From Parvibaculum sp036499025 (GTDB lineage Bacteria; Pseudomonadota; Alphaproteobacteria; Parvibaculales; Parvibaculaceae), in NCBI GenBank assembly GCA_036499025.1, contig DASYEM010000022.1, positions 1-62,808 on the forward strand: a DNA stretch of 62,808 nucleotides, read 5' to 3'. The notes under the pieces were generated by a model that did no database searches, was not told the DNA's origin, and saw only the letters and a list, made by a program, of their open reading frames with translations. Shown here in pieces: positions 1-10,032 of this stretch (position 1 is its first letter; each line of letters starts with the position of its first letter). A program made the translations under genes and the position numbers.

Positions 1-143
1 TCTCGATGTGTGTGGCGATAGCAGGCTTTTCGCCCGCGAATCCCGCTAATCTGGACCAAATGGTTTCGTCGTCAGTATTCGTTCAGGATCGAATGCTAGG
101 ATGAGAAGTGTCGCTAAGGGCGTCTAGAGAAAAGGTACCGAGA

Positions 144-2582
144 ATGAGCGATCAAGACGAACAGACACCGGGAAAGGCAGCCGAGGGCCCGTTGGTCCTG
201 CCTGTGCTGCCGCTGCGCGACATTGTCGTTTTCCCTCATATGATCGTGCCCCTCTTCGTGGGACGCGAAAAGTCCGTGCGCGCGCTCGAAAACGTGATGC
301 AGGACGACAAGCAGATCTTGCTCGTCGCGCAGAAGAACGCTGCCGACGACAATCCGTCGATCGGCGACATCTATGACGTCGGCACCATCGGCACGGTGCT
401 TCAGCTTCTGAAGCTGCCGGACGGCACCGTGAAGGTGCTGGTCGAAGGCGTGAAGCGCGCTCGCGTCGAAGGCTATGTCGATAACGATCAGTTCTTCGAA
501 GCCCGCGTCGAAGCGATTGCGGAAGCCGAGGTCGAAGACGACCAGCTTGAAGCGCTGGCGCGTTCGGTCGTCACGCAGTTCGAAGGCTATGTGAAGCTCA
601 ACAAGAAAGTGCCGCCGGAAGTTCTGGGCTCGGTCACGCAGATCGACGACCCGGCAAAGCTGGCGGATACGATTGCGAGCCACATCAACATCAAGATCGC
701 CGAGAAGCAGGAGCTTCTTGAGCTGCCGTCCATTGCCGACCGGCTGGAGCGCGTCTATTCGCTGATGGAAGGCGAGATCAGCGTTCTCCAGGTCGAGAAG
801 CGCATCCGCACGCGCGTCAAGCGCCAGATGGAGAAGACGCAGCGCGAGTACTATTTGAATGAGCAGATGAAGGCCATTCAGAAGGAACTTGGCGACGGCG
901 AAGACGGCAAGGACGACTTGCGCGAATTGGACGATCGTATCCAGAAGACGAAGCTGTCGAAGGATGCGCGCGAGAAGGCGCTTGCCGAACTGAAGAAGCT
1001 GAAGCAGATGAGCCCGATGTCGGCGGAAGCCACCGTCGTGCGCAACTACCTCGATTGGCTGCTCTCTGTTCCGTGGAACAAGAAGAGCCGCGTCAGGAAG
1101 GATTTGCTTGCCGCTCAGGAGATCCTCGACGCCGATCATTTCGGTCTCGACAAGGTCAAGGAACGTATCGTCGAGTATCTCGCGGTTCAGAGCCGCGCGA
1201 ACAAGCTCAAGGGCCCGATCCTCTGCCTCGTCGGTCCGCCCGGCGTCGGCAAGACCTCGCTCGGCAAGTCGATTGCCAAGGCGACGGGGCGCGACTTCGT
1301 GCGCATGTCGCTCGGCGGCGTTCGTGACGAGGCCGAAATCCGCGGTCACCGTCGGACCTATATCGGCTCGATGCCCGGCAAGGTCATCCAGTCGATGAAG
1401 AAGGTGAAGCACACGAACCCGCTCTTCCTGCTCGACGAAATCGACAAGATGGGCGCGGACTTCCGTGGCGATCCGTCTTCGGCCTTGCTCGAGGTTCTTG
1501 ACCCCGAGCAGAACAACGCCTTCGCGGATCACTATCTCGAGGTCGACTATGACCTCTCGGATGTGATGTTCGTGACGACGGCGAATACGCTCAACATTCC
1601 TGGTCCGCTGATGGACCGGATGGAGATTATTCGCCTCGCCGGTTACACCGAAGACGAGAAGGTCGAGATTGCTCGCCGTCACCTGATCTCGAAGGCGCTC
1701 GAAGGCCATGGTCTGCGCAGCGCCGAGTGGTCGATTGACGATGCGGCCCTGCGGCAGCTCATTCGCGTCTACACGCGCGAAGCCGGCGTCCGCAGCCTTG
1801 AGCGCGAGCTGAATAATCTCGCCCGCAAGGCGGTGAAGGAAATCCTGACCTCCGACAAGAAGTCGGTCACGGTCACGATGGAAAACATCGAGACCTATGC
1901 CGGTGTTCCGAAGTATCGCTATGGCGAGGCCGAGGGCGAGGATCAGGTTGGCGTCGTTACGGGTCTTGCCTGGACCGAAGTCGGCGGCGAGTTGCTGACG
2001 ATCGAAGGCGTCATGATGCCCGGCAAGGGCCGCATGACGGTCACGGGCAACCTGAAGGACGTGATGAAGGAGTCGATCTCGGCTGCGAATTCCTATGTTC
2101 GTTCGCGCGCGACCCACTTCGGCATCGAGCCGCCGGTCTTCGAGCGCAAGGACGTTCACGTCCATGTGCCGGAAGGCGCGACCCCGAAGGACGGTCCTTC
2201 GGCTGGCGTCGGCATGGCCACGGCGATCGTCTCGTTGATGACGGGTATTCCGGTCCGCAAGGACATCGCGATGACGGGCGAAATCACACTCCGTGGCCGC
2301 GTGCTCCCCATCGGCGGATTGAAGGAGAAGCTTCTGGCGGCGCTCCGTGGCGGCATCAAGAAGGTCTTGATCCCGCAGGACAATGCCAAGGACTTGGCCG
2401 ACATCCCGGACAACGTCAAAAACGGCATGGAAATCGTGCCGGTCTCGACCGTGGATGAGGTGCTGAGAAACGCTCTCGTCCGCATGCCCGATCCCATCGA
2501 ATGGGACGAGGCCGCCTATGTCGCCCAGCAGGCGGCGGAGCGGCAGCGGGGCACGGCGGCGGAGACTCAGGTGGCTCACTAA
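144..2582 (+). CDS. lon: ATP-dependent protease Lon
   Basis: Cytoplasmic AAA+ serine protease that degrades misfolded and regulatory proteins; 812 residues, the usual Lon size. The N-terminal third is the LON substrate-binding domain, followed by a coiled-coil linker. The AAA+ module has Walker A GPPGVGKT at residues 364-371 and a LLDEIDK Walker B. The C-terminal protease domain carries catalytic Ser686 in PKDGPSAG and Lys729 in GGLKEK, 43 residues apart as in E. coli Lon. I chose ATG 144 because GAAAAGG lies just upstream and the protein then starts MSDQDEQ; an in-frame GTG at 108 would add 12 residues. The 143 bases before it hold no gene and I see no confident promoter. hupB follows, as in most Hyphomicrobiales. 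Confidence 0.97.
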   Translation: MSDQDEQTPGKAAEGPLVLPVLPLRDIVVFPHMIVPLFVGREKSVRALENVMQDDKQILLVAQKNAADDNPSIGDIYDVGTIGTVLQLLKLPDGTVKVLVEGVKRARVEGYVDNDQFFEARVEAIAEAEVEDDQLEALARSVVTQFEGYVKLNKKVPPEVLGSVTQIDDPAKLADTIASHINIKIAEKQELLELPSIADRLERVYSLMEGEISVLQVEKRIRTRVKRQMEKTQREYYLNEQMKAIQKELGDGEDGKDDLRELDDRIQKTKLSKDAREKALAELKKLKQMSPMSAEATVVRNYLDWLLSVPWNKKSRVRKDLLAAQEILDADHFGLDKVKERIVEYLAVQSRANKLKGPILCLVGPPGVGKTSLGKSIAKATGRDFVRMSLGGVRDEAEIRGHRRTYIGSMPGKVIQSMKKVKHTNPLFLLDEIDKMGADFRGDPSSALLEVLDPEQNNAFADHYLEVDYDLSDVMFVTTANTLNIPGPLMDRMEIIRLAGYTEDEKVEIARRHLISKALEGHGLRSAEWSIDDAALRQLIRVYTREAGVRSLERELNNLARKAVKEILTSDKKSVTVTMENIETYAGVPKYRYGEAEGEDQVGVVTGLAWTEVGGELLTIEGVMMPGKGRMTVTGNLKDVMKESISAANSYVRSRATHFGIEPPVFERKDVHVHVPEGATPKDGPSAGVGMATAIVSLMTGIPVRKDIAMTGEITLRGRVLPIGGLKEKLLAALRGGIKKVLIPQDNAKDLADIPDNVKNGMEIVPVSTVDEVLRNALVRMPDPIEWDEAAYVAQQAAERQRGTAAETQVAH

Positions 2583-2610
2583 GCCGGTGGAGTGCCAAAA
2601 TGGAATGGAG

Positions 2611-2637
2611 CGGGGGCCGAAAGGCCCCCGTTTTCTT
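2611..2637 (+). terminator. Intrinsic terminator of lon
   Basis: A perfect 8-bp stem, CGGGGGCC with GGCCCCCG, closes a GAAA tetraloop at 2619-2622 and is followed by TTTTCTT. It starts 28 bases after the lon stop and separates lon from hupB. Confidence 0.9.
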
Positions 2638-2679
2638 GTGGTAATGCTCAAATAATCGCAGATTTCCGCAGTTTTTGCT

Positions 2680-2709
2680 TTGACCCTGTTCTTGTGCGGC
2701 AGGTAGAGT
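2680..2709 (+). promoter_or_regulatory. Candidate hupB promoter
   Basis: TTGACC at 2680-2685 and TAGAGT at 2704-2709 are separated by 18 bases, a sigma-70-like arrangement 52 bases upstream of the hupB start and downstream of the lon terminator. It is a pattern match only. Confidence 0.5.
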
Positions 2710-2760
2710 CAGCTACGGTTCCGGGGAATATTCCCGCGATCGCAGCCAAAGGGGCCCCAA

Positions 2761-3036
2761 GTGAACAAGAACGATCTCATTGCAGAAGTGGCGGACCGAA
2801 CCGGTCTTTCGAGGGCCGACGCAACCAAGGCCGTCGACTATGTGTTCGACACGATTACAGACTCGCTGAAAAAGGGCGACGAGGTGCGACTGGTGGGTTT
2901 CGGCACGTTCACCGTGTCCAACCGCGCGGCGACCGAAGGCCGCAATCCGCGCACCGGCGAAACCATCAAGATTCCGGCATCGAAGCAGCCGAAATTCAAG
3001 GCCGGCAAAGGTCTGAAGGACGCGGTCAACAGCTGA
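2761..3036 (+). CDS. hupB: DNA-binding protein HU
   Basis: Nucleoid-associated HU/IHF-family protein of 91 residues, the standard length. It bends and compacts DNA as a dimer. The N-terminal helical dimerisation part begins MNKNDLIAEVA, the core GFGTFTV turn is present, and the beta-arm reads RNPRTGETIKIPA. The start is GTG 2761 with AAAGGGG upstream. HU fits better than IHF because the arm and C-terminus (KFKAGKGLKDAVNS) match HU. It has its own candidate promoter and terminator, so it is probably monocistronic. Confidence 0.96.
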   Translation: MNKNDLIAEVADRTGLSRADATKAVDYVFDTITDSLKKGDEVRLVGFGTFTVSNRAATEGRNPRTGETIKIPASKQPKFKAGKGLKDAVNS

Positions 3037-3066
3037 CGCTCCCTTAGCCCGATAATCTGTATCGAG

Positions 3067-3107
3067 GCCGGCCGATCCCTGAAGGGGCGGCCGGCTTCTT
3101 TCATTTT
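3067..3107 (+). terminator. Intrinsic terminator of hupB
   Basis: GCCGGCCG at 3067-3074 pairs with CGGCCGGC at 3088-3095. An inner CCC/GGG helix extends the stem, and TTCTTTCATTTT follows. It lies between hupB and the convergent MFS gene. Confidence 0.8.
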
Positions 3108-3140
3108 ACCGACGCCTTTAATTTTGACGGCGCGGCATTT

Positions 3141-4418
3141 TCAAGAAACGCTTTGTGGCGCGGCGCTCGTTGAGCCGTTATCAGCCGTCGCCCCACGCGG
3201 ATCGAGTTCCGGCGGTGTCGGATCGGTGGGCGGAAAGGGCACGGCGACGAAGTCGGTGCGCTGCCGGGCATCGAGCGCCGGTGTCGAAGCGATGCGGTAG
3301 CCGGTGAAGACCGCGAAGGAGAGATGCACCGCCGCGCCGAACATAAAGATGAACGGCATTCCATAGGTCGAGGTGCCGAGAGAAGCGGCGGACGGCCCGA
3401 TGATCGCGCCTACAGCATAAGCCAGCAGCAACCCCCCGGACACGCTGACGAAGCTTTCCCGCGACGCGTGATCGTTGGTATGAGCGACGCAAACCGAATA
3501 GATCGTCAGAGAGAAGACGCCGAAGAGAAACCCCGCCAGCAGCAAAAAGGACTCCGCGCCTGCGGCCCGGGCTGCGATCAACGCGAATTCGCCTGCCGCC
3601 GAGCCGATGCAGAGCGCGAAAATGATGCGCCGCCGGTCTGTCTTGTCGGAAAGCTTGCCGATAGGCCATTGCGCGATGGCGCCGCCGAGGATCGCCGCCG
3701 TCATGAAGATAGAGACGCCGAAAACATCGAGCCCGCTGTCTTTTGCGAATATCGGCCCAAGCGTCCAGAAGGGCGCATTGGTCACGCCGACGATGAAGCT
3801 GCCCACCAGCCCGACCGGCGAAAGCTTGTAGAGCTTGGCGATGAATATCTGCGTCGATGCGATGGGGGCCGGTTGCACCGACGTCGTCAGCGAAATCGGC
3901 ACCAGCGCCAGCGACGTGAGAATCGATACCACTGCAAAAAGCGTGAAGGTCGCCGGATCGGCTGCGTTGAGCACCAACTGCCCGAGCGTAAGAGAAGAGA
4001 GGTTGACGACCAGATAGACCGAAAAGAGCCGCCCCCGCGTCTCGTTGGTCGCACGCTCATTGAGCCAGCTTTCGATGACCATATAGAGGCCGGCAAAGCA
4101 AAAGCCGTGAATCGCTCGGAAGCCGGCCCAGGCCAGGGGCTCGAGGACCAGCACATGCATCAGCGGCAAAACCGAAGCGAGGCCGGCCAGGGCTGCGAAA
4201 CTCCTGATATGTCCGGCGCGGCGCACGATATGCGGCCCAAACACGCAACCCGCCAGAAAGCCCGCAAAATACACGCTTCCGATTCCGCCGATCGTCGCGG
4301 TCGAAAAATGCTCAATACCGGCACGCAACGGAATCAGCGTGCCGAGAAGCCCGTTGCCGATGAGCAGGATGGATGTCGCGAGAAGAAGCGAGAAAAACGG
4401 AGCGAGTGTCCGGGTCAA
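3141..4418 (-). CDS. MFS transporter, YcaD-like
   Basis: Inner-membrane major facilitator superfamily permease of 425 residues with about twelve hydrophobic segments. The cytoplasmic loop between segments 2 and 3 has a short basic patch (RRAGH), and the central loop has KLSDKTDRRR, a variant of the MFS loop motif. The C-terminal 60 residues are a Pro/Thr-rich polar tail. Overall it resembles the YcaD-type subgroup of sugar/efflux-like MFS proteins; the substrate cannot be told. The start codon is TTG 4418 with GGGAG six bases upstream. It is convergent with hupB and reads away from the tRNA genes, so it is probably transcribed alone. Confidence 0.85.
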   Translation of the reverse strand: MTRTLAPFFSLLLATSILLIGNGLLGTLIPLRAGIEHFSTATIGGIGSVYFAGFLAGCVFGPHIVRRAGHIRSFAALAGLASVLPLMHVLVLEPLAWAGFRAIHGFCFAGLYMVIESWLNERATNETRGRLFSVYLVVNLSSLTLGQLVLNAADPATFTLFAVVSILTSLALVPISLTTSVQPAPIASTQIFIAKLYKLSPVGLVGSFIVGVTNAPFWTLGPIFAKDSGLDVFGVSIFMTAAILGGAIAQWPIGKLSDKTDRRRIIFALCIGSAAGEFALIAARAAGAESFLLLAGFLFGVFSLTIYSVCVAHTNDHASRESFVSVSGGLLLAYAVGAIIGPSAASLGTSTYGMPFIFMFGAAVHLSFAVFTGYRIASTPALDARQRTDFVAVPFPPTDPTPPELDPRGATADNGSTSAAPQSVS

Positions 4419-4554
4419 GATGGCTCCCGTGGGGTTTCCGCTGAGCTTATAGCGCCTTTACCCGCAGCGACATCGGACCTTTGGCGCTATATTGCAATGA
4501 TACGGACCATCCGTTAGGAGTGGCGCAGGAAGAGGCCCCCGGGATCAGGGCGGA

Positions 4555-4630
4555 GGACGGTTAGCTCAGTTGGTAGAGCGCCTCGTTTACACCGAGGATG
4601 TCGGCGGTTCGAGTCCGTCACCGTCTACCA
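4555..4630 (+). tRNA. tRNA-Val (anticodon UAC)
   Basis: A 76-base cloverleaf. The acceptor GGACGGT pairs with ACCGTCT through one terminal G-U, the D-arm is TAGCTCAGTTGGTAGAGC, and anticodon stem CCTCG/CGAGG encloses loop TTTACAC, giving anticodon TAC. The T-arm has GGTTCGAGTCC and the CCA end is encoded. Confidence 0.97.
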
Positions 4631-4713
4631 GTTTTATCGTCTACGAAACTTGACAGGGCAGGGGGCTTGCCGTACGTACCGCCCACTCTCAGAGTGGCTC
4701 TGCCGCTCACGTC

Positions 4714-4790
<77 letters not shown>

Positions 4791-4922
4791 TTTCCCCGCT
4801 TGAATACGCCGCTGAAAACTCGTCGCGTTGCTGCGCAAAAGGGTATTGCTGCATTGCGAACGATTTGCAGCAACGTCAATTGGCGTAAGGATTTTTTGCT
4901 TTGAAGAGCATGCTCGCGGCAT

Positions 4923-5017
4923 TTGATTCTGCATATGCGGCGGCTATACTGCGCGCGGATTCGACAGGCCTTTAAGCATCAACCGAGTCGGCGGACTCGG
5001 ACCCCTTATGTACGGGG
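4923..5017 (+). promoter_or_regulatory. Candidate nuo promoter and structured leader
   Basis: TTGATT at 4923-4928 and a near-consensus TATACT at 4945-4950 are 16 bases apart. The predicted leader before nuoA is about 90 bases. It starts with a perfect 7-bp hairpin, CCGAGTC with GACTCGG (4983-5000, loop GGCG), followed at once by a CCCC/GGGG helix (5002-5017). I see no uridine tract, so this is not a terminator. Confidence 0.55.
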
Positions 5018-5049
5018 GATGCGGCTGAAGCGATGAACTGGGGACGAAC

Positions 5050-5415
5050 ATGGAAGACCTGCTGCGCGAGTATCTGCCCATCCTTGTGTTTCTGGGCCTG
5101 TCTCTCGTGATCGGTCTGGCGCTGTTGATAGCGCCGTTCGTGATCGCACCGTCCAAACCCGACAGCGAAAAACTCTCCGCCTACGAATGCGGCTTCGACG
5201 CTTTCGATGATGCGCGCATGAAGTTCGATGTGAAATATTATCTGGTCGCCATTCTCTTCATCATCTTCGACCTCGAAGTGGCCTTCCTCTTTCCCTGGGC
5301 GGTCTCGCTTGGCGACGTGGGCATGTTCGGCTTCTGGTCGATGATGGTTTTCCTCGGCGTGCTGACCATTGGCTTCACCTATGAGTGGAAGAGGGGAGCT
5401 CTCGAATGGGAATGA
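5050..5415 (+). CDS. nuoA: NADH-quinone oxidoreductase subunit A
   Basis: Small membrane subunit of complex I, 121 residues with three transmembrane helices. The conserved loop YECGFDAFDDAR between helices 1 and 2 contains the cysteine that reports the active/deactive state in related enzymes. The second helix contains the family motif FIIFDLEVAFLFPWA. It opens the complete complex I operon and overlaps nuoB by 10 bases at the start chosen here. Confidence 0.96.
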   Translation: MEDLLREYLPILVFLGLSLVIGLALLIAPFVIAPSKPDSEKLSAYECGFDAFDDARMKFDVKYYLVAILFIIFDLEVAFLFPWAVSLGDVGMFGFWSMMVFLGVLTIGFTYEWKRGALEWE

Positions 5416-5993
5416 CCGAACCCGGCACCGTCGGCACCGCGCGCGAGACGCGCGAAGACGTCCTCGTCGCAGCGAACCTGCACCGCGAATCCCGCGAGTC
5501 CGATGACGCCTTTAAGCAAGTTTCAGATCAACTCGCCGACAAGGGCTTTCTGCTGACGACCGTTGACGATCTCATCAACTGGTCGCGCACCGGCTCGCTG
5601 ATGTTCATGACGTTCGGTCTGGCTTGCTGTGCCGTCGAGATGATCCAGTCTTCGATGCCGCGCTACGATACGGAGCGTCTCGGCTTCGCGCCCCGCGCGT
5701 CACCGCGCCAGTCCGACGTGATGATCGTTGCCGGCACGCTGACCAACAAGATGGCGCCCGCGCTTCGCAAGGTTTATGACCAGATGCCGGAGCCGCGTTA
5801 TGTGATCTCGATGGGATCATGCGCCAATGGCGGCGGCTATTATCACTATTCCTATTCCGTGGTGCGCGGTTGCGACCGGATCGTTCCGATCGATATCTAC
5901 GTGCCCGGTTGCCCCCCAACCGCCGAGGCGCTGGTTTACGGCATCCTCGCGCTTCAGAAGAAAATTCGCCGGACGGGTACAATCGATCGGTGA
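5406..5993 (+). CDS. nuoB: NADH-quinone oxidoreductase subunit B
   Basis: Peripheral-arm subunit that carries cluster N2, the last iron-sulfur centre before quinone. The four ligands are visible: the tandem pair in GLACCAVEM, one in GSCANGGG and one in VPGCPPTAEAL. It is 195 residues long. ATG 5406 is preceded by GAGGGGAG at good spacing; the next in-frame ATG (5412) overlaps the nuoA stop and is the alternative. The overlap with nuoA suggests translational coupling. Confidence 0.95.
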   Translation: MGMTEPGTVGTARETREDVLVAANLHRESRESDDAFKQVSDQLADKGFLLTTVDDLINWSRTGSLMFMTFGLACCAVEMIQSSMPRYDTERLGFAPRASPRQSDVMIVAGTLTNKMAPALRKVYDQMPEPRYVISMGSCANGGGYYHYSYSVVRGCDRIVPIDIYVPGCPPTAEALVYGILALQKKIRRTGTIDR

Positions 5994-6063
5994 TTTTCGT
6001 AAACCGCGCGGCGTCGCGCTCCTTCAGGAGCCGGCGCCGTTCACGAGTTTCGAGACTGTTTTG

Positions 6064-6672
6064 ATGGACGAGAGCCTGAAAAACCTTGGCGACCATCTCC
6101 GCGCAAAGCTCGGAGATGCGATTGTCTCGTGGGACATCGCATATGGCGAGCTCAATGTGGTTGCGCAAGCGAGCGCCGTCGCATCGGTGCTGACTTTCCT
6201 GCGCGACGATCCAGAGTGCCGTTTCTCGTCGCTGATGGATGTCACAGCCGTCGATTACCCGACACGTGAGCGCCGCTTCGACGTCGTTTATCACTTGCTC
6301 TCCATGTACAAAAATCACCGCATTCGCGTGAAGGTCGAGGCCGACGAAGAGACGCAAGTGCCGAGCGCCGTCGGCATCTTCCCGACCGCAAACTGGTTCG
6401 AGCGCGAGACCTTCGACATGTACGGCATCCTTTTCGCCGGCCATCCCGATCTGCGCCGCATCCTCACGGACTACGGTTTCTCCGGCTATCCGCTGCGCAA
6501 GGATTTCCCGATGACGGGCTATGTCGAGGTGCGCTACGACGCGGACCAGAAGCGCGTCATCTACGAACCCGTAAAGCTTACACAGGAATTTCGTAGCTTC
6601 GACTTCCTGAGCCCCTGGGAAGGGACCGACTATGTGTTGCCGGGCGATGAGAAGGCGGAGCCCAAGCCATGA
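6064..6672 (+). CDS. nuoC: NADH-quinone oxidoreductase subunit C (30 kDa)
   Basis: Peripheral-arm subunit of 202 residues, separate from nuoD as in other alphaproteobacteria. The conserved core WFERETFDMYGILFAGH is followed by LRRILTDYGF and the segment GYPLRKDFPMTGYVE. ATG 6064 gives the usual family length; the frame is open further upstream but inside nuoB. The Shine-Dalgarno match is poor, and the 70-base gap after nuoB is the largest in the first half of the operon. The stop overlaps the nuoD start (ATGA). Confidence 0.93.
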   Translation: MDESLKNLGDHLRAKLGDAIVSWDIAYGELNVVAQASAVASVLTFLRDDPECRFSSLMDVTAVDYPTRERRFDVVYHLLSMYKNHRIRVKVEADEETQVPSAVGIFPTANWFERETFDMYGILFAGHPDLRRILTDYGFSGYPLRKDFPMTGYVEVRYDADQKRVIYEPVKLTQEFRSFDFLSPWEGTDYVLPGDEKAEPKP

Positions 6673-7847
6673 CTGAACAAAATCTCCGCACCTTCACGTT
6701 GAACTTCGGTCCCCAGCATCCTGCCGCGCACGGTGTGCTGCGTCTGGTGCTGGAGCTTGAAGGTGAAGTCGTCGAGCGCGTCGATCCGCATATCGGTCTT
6801 CTGCATCGTGGCACTGAAAAGCTGATCGAGGCGAAGACGTTCCTGCAAGCTCTTCCTTATTTTGATCGCCTCGACTATGTCGCGCCGATCAATCAGGAAC
6901 ACGCCTACTGTCTGGCGATAGAGCGGCTGCTCGGATTGTCCGTCCCGCGCCGCGCGCAGTTCATCCGCGTTCTCTATGCCGAAATCGGCCGTGTGCTTTC
7001 GCATCTGCTGAACACGACGACGCAGGCCATGGACGTTGGCGCGCTGACGCCGCCGCTCTGGGGTTTTGAAGAGCGCGAAAAGCTGATGATCTTCTACGAG
7101 CGGGCCTCCGGCGCGCGCATGCATGCCGCCTACTTCCGTCCTGGCGGCGTGCATCAGGACCTGCCGCCGAAGCTGTTGCAGGACATTTACGACTTTTGCG
7201 ACCCCTGCGAAAAGACACTCGACGATCTTGAGACGCTTCTCACCGGCAACCGCATTTTCATGCAGCGCAATGCCGACATCGGTGTCGTCTCGCAGCAGGA
7301 TGCGTTGGACTGGGGATTTTCCGGTGTCATGGTGCGCGGCTCCGGCCTCGCATGGGACTTGCGTCGCTCGCAGCCTTACGAAGTTTATTCAGAACTCGAT
7401 TTCGACATTCCCGTCGGCAAGAACGGCGATTGCTACGATCGTTATCTCTGCCGCATGGACGAGATGCGCCAGTCGCTCCGCATCATGAAGCAATGCATTG
7501 AGATGATGCCCGGCGGTCCGGTGAGCGCGACCGACGGCAAGGTGGCGCCGCCTTCGCGTGGCCAGATGAAGAGTTCGATGGAATCTCTCATCCATCATTT
7601 CAAGCTCTACACCGAAGGCTTCCACGTGCCCGCCGGCGAAGTTTACGCCGCCGTTGAAGCGCCCAAGGGCGAGTTCGGCGTTTATCTCGTCTCCGACGGC
7701 ACCAACAAGCCTTACAAGTGCAAGATACGCGCGCCGGGTTTCGCGCATCTGCAGGCCATGGATTTTCTGTGTCGCGGACATATGCTGGCGGACGTTTCCG
7801 CCGTGCTGGGTTCGATCGACATCGTGTTCGGTGAGGTTGACCGATGA
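6669..7847 (+). CDS. nuoD: NADH-quinone oxidoreductase subunit D (49 kDa)
   Basis: Peripheral subunit of 392 residues that, with NuoB, forms the quinone pocket. It descends from the large subunit of NiFe hydrogenase. The N-terminal FGPQHPAAHGVLRLVLELEG motif contains the quinone-site histidines, HIGLLHRGTEKL follows, and the C-terminus ends in DIVFGEVDR as in the family. It overlaps nuoC and nuoE by four bases each, so translation is probably coupled. Confidence 0.97.
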   Translation: MTEQNLRTFTLNFGPQHPAAHGVLRLVLELEGEVVERVDPHIGLLHRGTEKLIEAKTFLQALPYFDRLDYVAPINQEHAYCLAIERLLGLSVPRRAQFIRVLYAEIGRVLSHLLNTTTQAMDVGALTPPLWGFEEREKLMIFYERASGARMHAAYFRPGGVHQDLPPKLLQDIYDFCDPCEKTLDDLETLLTGNRIFMQRNADIGVVSQQDALDWGFSGVMVRGSGLAWDLRRSQPYEVYSELDFDIPVGKNGDCYDRYLCRMDEMRQSLRIMKQCIEMMPGGPVSATDGKVAPPSRGQMKSSMESLIHHFKLYTEGFHVPAGEVYAAVEAPKGEFGVYLVSDGTNKPYKCKIRAPGFAHLQAMDFLCRGHMLADVSAVLGSIDIVFGEVDR

Positions 7848-8454
7848 GTGTGCGCAGACTGAGTGCGAACCAGCCCGCGAGCTTTGCCTTCACGCCTGAA
7901 AACGTCGAATGGTCAAAGGGGCAGATCGCGAAATATCCCGAAGGCCGCCAGGCCTCGGCGATCATTCCGCTGTTCTGGCAAGCGCAGAAGCAGGAAGGTT
8001 GGCTCAGCGAGCCGGCGATCCGTTATGTCGCTGACATGTTGAAGATGGACTACATCCGCGCTCTCGAAGTCGCGACCTTTTATACGATGTTCAATTTGTC
8101 GCCGGTCGGGGAGCATTACGTGCAGCTCTGCGGCACGACCCCGTGCTGGCTGCGCGGCGCTGACGAATTGAAAGACGCTTGCCGCAGGCATATCGGCCCG
8201 GAGGGTCATGTGAGCGCTGACGGCAAGCTGTCCTGGATCGAAGTCGAATGCCTCGGCGCTTGCGCCAACGCACCGATGGTCCAGATCAACGACGATTTTT
8301 ATGAAGATATCGACGGGGCCAAGCTCGGCGAAATACTGACCGACCTGCGCAACGGCAAAGCCGTGAAACCGGGCTCGCAGACAGGCCGCAACGGGTCCGA
8401 ACCCATCGGCGGGCTGACAAGCCTGACGACGCCGATTGCAGGCGGGGGCAAGTG

Positions 8455-8455
<1 letters not shown>
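7844..8455 (+). CDS. nuoE: NADH-quinone oxidoreductase subunit E (24 kDa)
   Basis: Subunit of the NADH-dehydrogenase module holding the 2Fe-2S cluster N1a. Ligands appear as CGTTPC and CLGAC. At 203 residues it is longer than the E. coli protein because of a Gly/Ser-rich C-terminal tail of about 35 residues (through GGLTSLTTPIAGGGK); similar tails are common in alphaproteobacterial NuoE. It overlaps nuoD by four bases and touches nuoF. Confidence 0.95.
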
Positions 8456-9744
<1,289 letters not shown>

Positions 9745-9747
9745 AAC

Positions 9748-10032
9748 ATGGAACTCAATCGTCTCGTTGAACGGATTGACGCGAACGACGCGAATTTCTC
9801 CGGCTCCGTTTTTGAAAACGTGAACCTGAGCGGCGCGAAATTTCATAACGTGGATCTGGCGAACAGCTCTGTCGGGGATGCGAACCTTCAGGGTATGACG
9901 ATTGCCAATGCGAATTTAAGCGGTGTCTCGATCAGCGATTGCCGGCTTGACGGCTTTAAGGTCGACGGCGTGCTGGTGTCTGATCTTTTTGCGGCGTATT
10001 ACGCGGCGCAACAACCTACCGGGAATGCGTAA
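9748..10032 (+). CDS. Pentapeptide-repeat protein inside the nuo operon
   Basis: A 94-residue protein built almost wholly of pentapeptide repeats of the A(N/D)LXX type: the run begins near ANFSG, with repeats such as VNLSG, VDLAN, ANLQG and ANLSG, about eleven or twelve in all. These predict a short right-handed quadrilateral beta-helix. There is no signal peptide or membrane segment. The C-terminus ends VSDLFAAYYAAQQ. It starts three bases after nuoF and its stop shares a base with the nuoG start (TAATG), so it must be cotranslated with complex I subunits. Some pentapeptide-repeat proteins mimic DNA and protect gyrase, but this position suggests a role with the NuoE-F-G module, perhaps assembly; that is inference. 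Confidence 0.85.
   Translation: MELNRLVERIDANDANFSGSVFENVNLSGAKFHNVDLANSSVGDANLQGMTIANANLSGVSISDCRLDGFKVDGVLVSDLFAAYYAAQQPTGNA

Noticed and set aside
1..143. Heat-shock promoter upstream of lon
   Set aside because: I looked for sigma-32-type elements and saw only poor matches; the left edge may also cut the upstream region.
114..2651. Long open reading frame of 845 codons antisense to lon
   Set aside because: It mirrors lon codon by codon, as expected where GC-rich third positions suppress stop codons on the opposite strand. Lon is complete with all catalytic residues, and the antisense product resembles nothing known.
5827..6063. An upstream extension of nuoC into nuoB
   Set aside because: The extra residues overlap the conserved C-terminus of nuoB and do not resemble NuoC; ATG 6064 gives the family length.
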